A DNA stretch of 64,000 bases from Pectobacterium versatile (lineage in GTDB: Bacteria > Pseudomonadota > Gammaproteobacteria > Enterobacterales > Enterobacteriaceae), in the NCBI RefSeq assembly GCF_020166435.1, contig NZ_JAINZP010000011.1:62001-126000 (forward strand), written 5' to 3'. The notes below the pieces were generated by a model. The model saw only the letters and a program-made list of their open reading frames with translations. It did not search any database and was not told the origin of the DNA. A program made the translations under genes and the position numbers. Numbering within the stretch: position 1 is the stretch's first letter; every line of letters starts with the position of its first letter. This document shows positions 59,438-64,000 of the stretch, one piece after another.

Positions 59438-60214
59438 ATGAGCATCGAAGTGATTAAAAATGAGCAACTGGGCGATCTGCTTTTTGACCATGCCCGACAA
59501 ATGGATATGGACTCTGACTACTGGTTCCGCCTGCGTGGACAAAGTATTAACCCGATGGTGGATGCAGTCACGCCGCTGCTGGGCATGGTAGAGCGGGTCC
59601 GCCAACTTTCTGCCTATGGGGGCGTAGAGGATCTCTATCAGCGCGTGGTGTCTGAAATTCAAGCCATTGAGCAGGAATTGCATTCTCATGGCTATGAAAA
59701 CGGTGTGATTTTGTCTTTCCGCTACATTCTCTGCACCTTCATTGATGAAGCCGTGATGGGGAGGGAGTGGGGCGGGCAAAGCATGTGGTCGGCACACTCC
59801 CTGCTGACCCGTTTTCACAATGAGACCTGGGGGGGCGAAAAAGTGTTTGTCCTGCTGGAGAAGCTGCTGGACGACCCAACCCGCTATCGCGACATTCTGG
59901 AGTTTATCTACCTTTGTCTCTGTCTGGGTTTTGAAGGGCGCTATCGGGTGATGACACAGGGGCGTGAAGAACTGAACCGCGTCGTGAGCAAGCTGCATGA
60001 CACCCTGCGCCCTGAGCCTGCGAATTCGCCAACGGTTTTCCACCTGAATCTGGGGCAGCAGGCTTCGCGCTACCAGCTGCGCAGACAGGTGTCATTGCGC
60101 ACGCTGTTTGTCGGCGTGTGCGTGGTTCTGGTGGCCGCCTTCGGCCTGTACCGCTATCAGCTAACTCATCAAACCCAGGACGTACTGCGTCAACTGGGAG
60201 AATTATTACAATAA
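59438..60214 (+). CDS. tssL: Type VI/IVB secretion inner-membrane protein TssL (DotU family)
   Basis: TssL (258 aa) is a tail-anchored inner-membrane protein: a cytoplasmic helical hook domain (residues 1-180) with RYILCTFIDEAVMGREWGG near residue 90 and FLYLCLCLGFEGRYRVM-like segment near residue 155, followed by one membrane helix at the C-terminus (about residues 215-237). There is no peptidoglycan-binding extension. ATG follows GGAGAGGAAGAG. Confidence 0.94.
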   Translation: MSIEVIKNEQLGDLLFDHARQMDMDSDYWFRLRGQSINPMVDAVTPLLGMVERVRQLSAYGGVEDLYQRVVSEIQAIEQELHSHGYENGVILSFRYILCTFIDEAVMGREWGGQSMWSAHSLLTRFHNETWGGEKVFVLLEKLLDDPTRYRDILEFIYLCLCLGFEGRYRVMTQGREELNRVVSKLHDTLRPEPANSPTVFHLNLGQQASRYQLRRQVSLRTLFVGVCVVLVAAFGLYRYQLTHQTQDVLRQLGELLQ

Positions 60215-60227
60215 CAGGAGCTACACC

Positions 60228-62825
60228 GTGATTCGAATTGAACTGCCGACACTGGTTGAACGACTCAACCCCGTGTGCCGTCATATGCTGGAAGAAGCGG
60301 CGGCGCTCTGTATTCAACATCAGGGTGCAGAGATCCGCATTGAGCATCTGTTGATGAAAATGCTGGAAACGCCGCTTTGTGATGTGCGCCAGATCCTCAA
60401 GCGTGCTGGCGTCGATGCGGATGAGCTGTCTTCGCTACTGTTGCCTTCCTCTGTGGATAAAGAATTTGACGCGGGCTATCCCTCGTTTTCTCCTCTGCTG
60501 GTGGAGTGGTTACAGGATAGCTGGCTGCTGGCCTCGGCCGAGTTCCAACACGCGCGCCTGCGCAGCGGCATATTGCTGCTGGTTTTGCTGCTGACGCCAA
60601 ATCGCTATGTGGCAGGCGCGATCTCCCGCCCGTTGGCGCAGATTAACCGTGAGCTTTTACGTCAGCAGTTTGATGAGTGGGTGAAGGACTCTGTTGAAAC
60701 GGAAGTCGCGGTGCAATCCGCCACGGCGGAGCAGGCCGCCGCGGCCACCACGCAGCTGTCCCGCTATACGCAAAACGTGACGGAATCCGCCCGTCAGGGG
60801 CTGTTGGATCCGGTGTTGTGCCGCGATCATGAAATCGATCTGATGATCGATATTCTTTCCCGTCGCCGTAAAAACAACCCGATTGTGGTGGGGGAAGCGG
60901 GCGTCGGTAAAAGTGCGCTGATCGAAGGGCTGGCGCTGCGTATTGTAGCAGGTGTCGTGCCAGAAAGACTGCGGGATGTGGAATTGCTCACGCTCGATCT
61001 GGGGGCGATGCAGGCCGGTGCGTCGGTTAAAGGCGAATTTGAGAAACGCTTCAAAGGTGTGATGCAGGAAGTGAAAGAAGCACCGCGCCCCATCATTCTG
61101 TTTATCGATGAAGCGCATACGCTCATCGGGGCGGGCAATCAGGCCGGAGGGCTGGACGTTTCCAACCTGCTTAAGCCTGCGCTGGCACGCGGCGAACTGC
61201 GCACCATCGCGGCCACGACCTGGAGCGAATACAAGAAATACGTCGAGAAAGATGCTGCGCTCTCCCGCCGTTTCCAGCTCGTCAAAGTCGGCGAACCGAA
61301 TGCTGAAGAAGCCACGGTTATCCTGCGTGGGCTGCGTGGCATCTATGAAAAAGCACACGGCGTCCTGATTGATGAAGATGCGCTTCAGGCGGCGGCGCAG
61401 CTGTCAGCGCGCTATATTTCCGGTCGCCAGCTCCCCGATAAGGCGATTGACGTGCTGGATACCGCCAGCGCGCGCGTAGCCATTAACCTGACGACGCCAC
61501 CGCGTGCGGTCAGCCAGCTACAGACCCGCCTGCACCAGCAGGAAATGGAAATCACCCAGCTTGAGCGTCAGGCGCGCATCGGTTTGGGCAATACCGAAGA
61601 GCGGTTAGTCGAACTGCGTGACGCCCGCGAAGCGGGAGCGGCATCACTGGCACAGCTTGAGGCCGATTGGCAGCAGCAGAAAATTCAGGTTCAGCGCGTG
61701 ATTGAACTGCGTACGGCGCTGTTGGATGAAGAGCAAACGATCGATTTTGATGCAGTATCGGCAGCGGCGGAACTGGCCACCTGTGAGCAAGCGCTGGAAA
61801 TCCTTCAGCAAGCTTCCGTACTGGTTTCCCCCCACGTCGATAAAACGCAGATTGCAGCAGTGATTGCCGAGTGGACGGGCGTACCGCTTAACCGGATCTC
61901 ACAGGGAGAAATGGATGTGGTTACGCGCCTGCCTGAATTCCTGGGCGAGACGATTAAAGGACAGCAGTTGGCGATTGCCCAATTGCATAAGCACCTGCTG
62001 ACCGCGCGTGCGGATCTCCGTCGTCCTGGACGTCCGTTGGGGGCTTTCCTGTTGGTGGGACCGAGCGGCGTGGGTAAAACGGAAACGGTGGTGCAGATTG
62101 CCGACCTGATGTTTGGCGGACGTAACTATCTGACCACCATCAATATGTCGGAATATCAGGAAAAACATACGGTTTCGCGTCTGATCGGCTCACCTCCCGG
62201 TTACGTCGGGTTTGGAGAAGGTGGCGTGTTGACCGAAGCCATTCGCCAGAAGCCGTACTCTGTGGTGCTGTTGGATGAGGTGGAGAAAGCGCATCCAGAT
62301 GTCCTGAATTTGTTCTATCAGGCGTTTGATAAAGGTGAATTGGCCGACGGTGAAGGCCGTGTCATCGACTGCCGCAACGTGGTGTTCTTCCTGACGTCCA
62401 ACCTCGGCTTCCAGACTATCGTGAACTATGCCGATCAGGCGGATGTGTTGCTGGATGCGCTCTATCCTGAGCTGGCAGCCTTCTTCAAACCTGCGCTGTT
62501 AGCCCGCATGGAAGTCATCCCTTATCTGCCACTGGCACATGCCACCCTAGTCGAGATCGTGCAGGGCAAATTGTCGCGTCTGATTTCTCTGTTGCAACAG
62601 CGCTTTGGGGCAGAAGTGATTATTGAGAATGAGGTGCCGGAGGAGATTCTTCGGTTGGCGAACCGCAGCGAAAACGGGGCTCGTATGCTCGAGTCGGTGA
62701 TTGATGGCGCATTGCTGCCACCTGTCTCGCTACAGCTACTGCAACGACTGTCTGCGGGGCAACCCGTCAGCCGTATTCATTTCCGTGTCGAAGCCGGCCA
62801 GTTCCAGACTGAGGTGGAGGGCTGA
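60228..62825 (+). CDS. tssH: Type VI secretion ATPase TssH (ClpV)
   Basis: ClpV is the AAA+ unfoldase that disassembles contracted TssBC sheath for reuse. The 865-aa protein has a Clp-N domain, first ATPase with GEAGVGKSALIEGLALR near residue 222 and LFIDEAHTLIGAG near residue 290, a middle coiled coil (about residues 420-520), and second ATPase with LLVGPSGVGKTETVVQI near residue 610 and VVLLDEVEKAHPDVLN near residue 685. Both Walker A and B motifs are intact. It starts 13 bases after tssL. Confidence 0.97.
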   Translation: MIRIELPTLVERLNPVCRHMLEEAAALCIQHQGAEIRIEHLLMKMLETPLCDVRQILKRAGVDADELSSLLLPSSVDKEFDAGYPSFSPLLVEWLQDSWLLASAEFQHARLRSGILLLVLLLTPNRYVAGAISRPLAQINRELLRQQFDEWVKDSVETEVAVQSATAEQAAAATTQLSRYTQNVTESARQGLLDPVLCRDHEIDLMIDILSRRRKNNPIVVGEAGVGKSALIEGLALRIVAGVVPERLRDVELLTLDLGAMQAGASVKGEFEKRFKGVMQEVKEAPRPIILFIDEAHTLIGAGNQAGGLDVSNLLKPALARGELRTIAATTWSEYKKYVEKDAALSRRFQLVKVGEPNAEEATVILRGLRGIYEKAHGVLIDEDALQAAAQLSARYISGRQLPDKAIDVLDTASARVAINLTTPPRAVSQLQTRLHQQEMEITQLERQARIGLGNTEERLVELRDAREAGAASLAQLEADWQQQKIQVQRVIELRTALLDEEQTIDFDAVSAAAELATCEQALEILQQASVLVSPHVDKTQIAAVIAEWTGVPLNRISQGEMDVVTRLPEFLGETIKGQQLAIAQLHKHLLTARADLRRPGRPLGAFLLVGPSGVGKTETVVQIADLMFGGRNYLTTINMSEYQEKHTVSRLIGSPPGYVGFGEGGVLTEAIRQKPYSVVLLDEVEKAHPDVLNLFYQAFDKGELADGEGRVIDCRNVVFFLTSNLGFQTIVNYADQADVLLDALYPELAAFFKPALLARMEVIPYLPLAHATLVEIVQGKLSRLISLLQQRFGAEVIIENEVPEEILRLANRSENGARMLESVIDGALLPPVSLQLLQRLSAGQPVSRIHFRVEAGQFQTEVEG

Positions 62826-62827
62826 GT

Positions 62828-64000
62828 ATGCAACATGCCCTCGAACTGGCGCTCGCACTCACCCGACAGCATGATGAGGCCGGTCTGTGCGACTGGCTGC
62901 TAGAGACGATGCAGGTCGCCTGGCAGCCTCAAGGGATGCTGCTGGGTATGGTGGATGTCAGCGGCAGACTGCTGACCTGCCAAGGACGAGTGCATGAGAC
63001 GCCAGTGGCGTTGAATCTGGGAGTGGATGATTTTAGCCACCCGCTGGCTTATGCGTTGCATAAGAATCAGGCACGTACTTGGGATTCTCTCTATGGTGGA
63101 GCTCGCATTGAGCACCGCGAGTTTCGGCAAATGCTGGTCTCTGTTGGGACGAATTGCGGGCTTCACGCGCTGCCGCTGCTGTCGGACAGCGGCAAGCCGC
63201 TGGCGGTGCTGGCATTGTTGGATATGCCAACGCGCTTGCAAACGCTGCATCAGCAGGGTGAGTGCGAACAGTTGGCACAGGTGTTTTGCCGCCAGCTTAT
63301 GCTACTGCGTGAGTTGGCACACACCCGGCGGGAACAGGTCGCACTGAGAGATTCGCTCCGCCAGATTAAGGATGAAGGGCTGAGCCGTCGTGAGCAGAAA
63401 AAGCGGGTAGAAGCCACGCTAATTGGTCGCTCTGTCGTCATTAAAGCGCTGCATCAGCAGATCTATCAGGCGGCAAAACACCGGCTTTCGGTGCTGATCC
63501 AGGGCGAAACCGGTTCAGGGAAAGAAGTGGTGGCGCGCCTGCTGCATGAGTGTTCCGAACGGGCCGACAAACCCTTTGTTGCCATCAACTGTGCCGCGAT
63601 CCCCGAAAACCTGATTGAAAGCGAACTATTTGGCTATCAGAAGGGGGCGTTCTCCGGTGCGCAAAGCAACAAAATTGGTCTGGTCGAGCAGGCCAACGGC
63701 GGAACCCTGTTTTTGGATGAAGTCGGCGATATGCCGCAGTCCATGCAGGCCAAGTTGTTAAGAGTATTGGAAACGCACAGCTTCCGTCCCCTCGGTGCGG
63801 AAAGAGAGGTTCATTCTGATTTTCGTCTGATTGCGGCGACGCATCAGCCGCTGGAACAGCAGGTGTCTGACGGGGTATTCCGGCAGGATCTCTATCATCG
63901 CCTCTGCCAGTGCCTGTTGCAGGTCGCGCCGCTGCGTGAGCGGCCGGATGATATTCGCCTGCTGTGTGAACACTTCATCGGTCAGTTTGCCGATAAGCAA
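62828..64000 (+). CDS. vasH: Sigma-54-dependent type VI activator, VasH-like (3' end outside window)
   Basis: The frame from ATG 62828 is open to the window edge (391 codons). Residues 1-165 form a GAF-like sensory domain; then the sigma-54 interaction AAA+ domain with Walker A IQGETGSGKEVVARLL near residue 220, ESELFGYQKGAFSGAQ near residue 263, and the Walker B LFLDEVGDMPQ near residue 292. The sigma-54-contact loop is GAFSGA instead of the usual GAFTGA. The DNA-binding domain is not in the window. VasH-type proteins activate hcp and type VI genes with RpoN. It starts two bases after clpV. Confidence 0.9.
   Translation, partial: MQHALELALALTRQHDEAGLCDWLLETMQVAWQPQGMLLGMVDVSGRLLTCQGRVHETPVALNLGVDDFSHPLAYALHKNQARTWDSLYGGARIEHREFRQMLVSVGTNCGLHALPLLSDSGKPLAVLALLDMPTRLQTLHQQGECEQLAQVFCRQLMLLRELAHTRREQVALRDSLRQIKDEGLSRREQKKRVEATLIGRSVVIKALHQQIYQAAKHRLSVLIQGETGSGKEVVARLLHECSERADKPFVAINCAAIPENLIESELFGYQKGAFSGAQSNKIGLVEQANGGTLFLDEVGDMPQSMQAKLLRVLETHSFRPLGAEREVHSDFRLIAATHQPLEQQVSDGVFRQDLYHRLCQCLLQVAPLRERPDDIRLLCEHFIGQFADKQ

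Overview
The window is chromosomal DNA of a plant-associated enterobacterium, most likely Pectobacterium or a close relative. The basis is near-collinear, highly similar versions of many Escherichia coli housekeeping genes, an RsmB-type regulatory RNA with GacA-type boxes beside syd, an ERIC element, and a type VI secretion operon. Genus is an inference from gene content and remembered family sequences; no search was run.

Layout. (1) 1-7.2 kb: rlmM (5' end missing), xni, ppnN, queF, syd, the RsmB/CsrB RNA, yqcC, truC and a YqcA flavodoxin. (2) 7.2-36.4 kb: the block yaeH-dapD-glnD-map, then rpsB-tsf-pyrH-frr, dxr-uppS-cdsA-rseP-bamA-skp-lpxD-fabZ-lpxA-lpxB-rnhB-dnaE-accA, then yaeR-tilS, rof-yaeP, yaeQ and nlpE. 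This block covers translation start and elongation, isoprenoid and phospholipid supply, outer-membrane protein assembly, lipid A synthesis, DNA polymerase III and fatty acid initiation. (3) 36.4-39.0 kb: mutS. (4) 39.0-50.9 kb: an AT-rich accessory island. It holds an unusual six-gene set (GNAT acetyltransferase, MalY-type PLP enzyme, MFS exporter, NDK-like protein, class-I glutamine-amidotransferase-fold hydrolase, nucleotidyltransferase) that looks like an uncharacterised small-molecule pathway. It also holds a 72-codon orphan ORF, an IS3-family element that abuts a truncated siderophore-ABC ATPase, decayed fragments, a frameshifted DUF4225-type gene with a pentanucleotide repeat, two tandem paralogous small membrane proteins, and an hcp gene. 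An imperfect direct repeat of about 110 bp lies on both sides of the small-molecule cluster. (5) 51.2-64.0 kb: a type VI secretion operon tssB-tssC-tssE-tssF-tssG-fha-tssJ-tssK-tssL-tssH(clpV), followed by a sigma-54 activator (VasH-like) that runs off the right edge.

The most interesting items for follow-up are the 39.5-45.3 kb pathway (especially its NDK-like member), the hcp-linked paralog pair facing a phase-variable-looking DUF4225 gene, the candidate short RNA or attenuator between dxr and uppS, and the two pentanucleotide repeats. Core genes are ordinary and named with high confidence. Functions in the island are inferred from motifs only.
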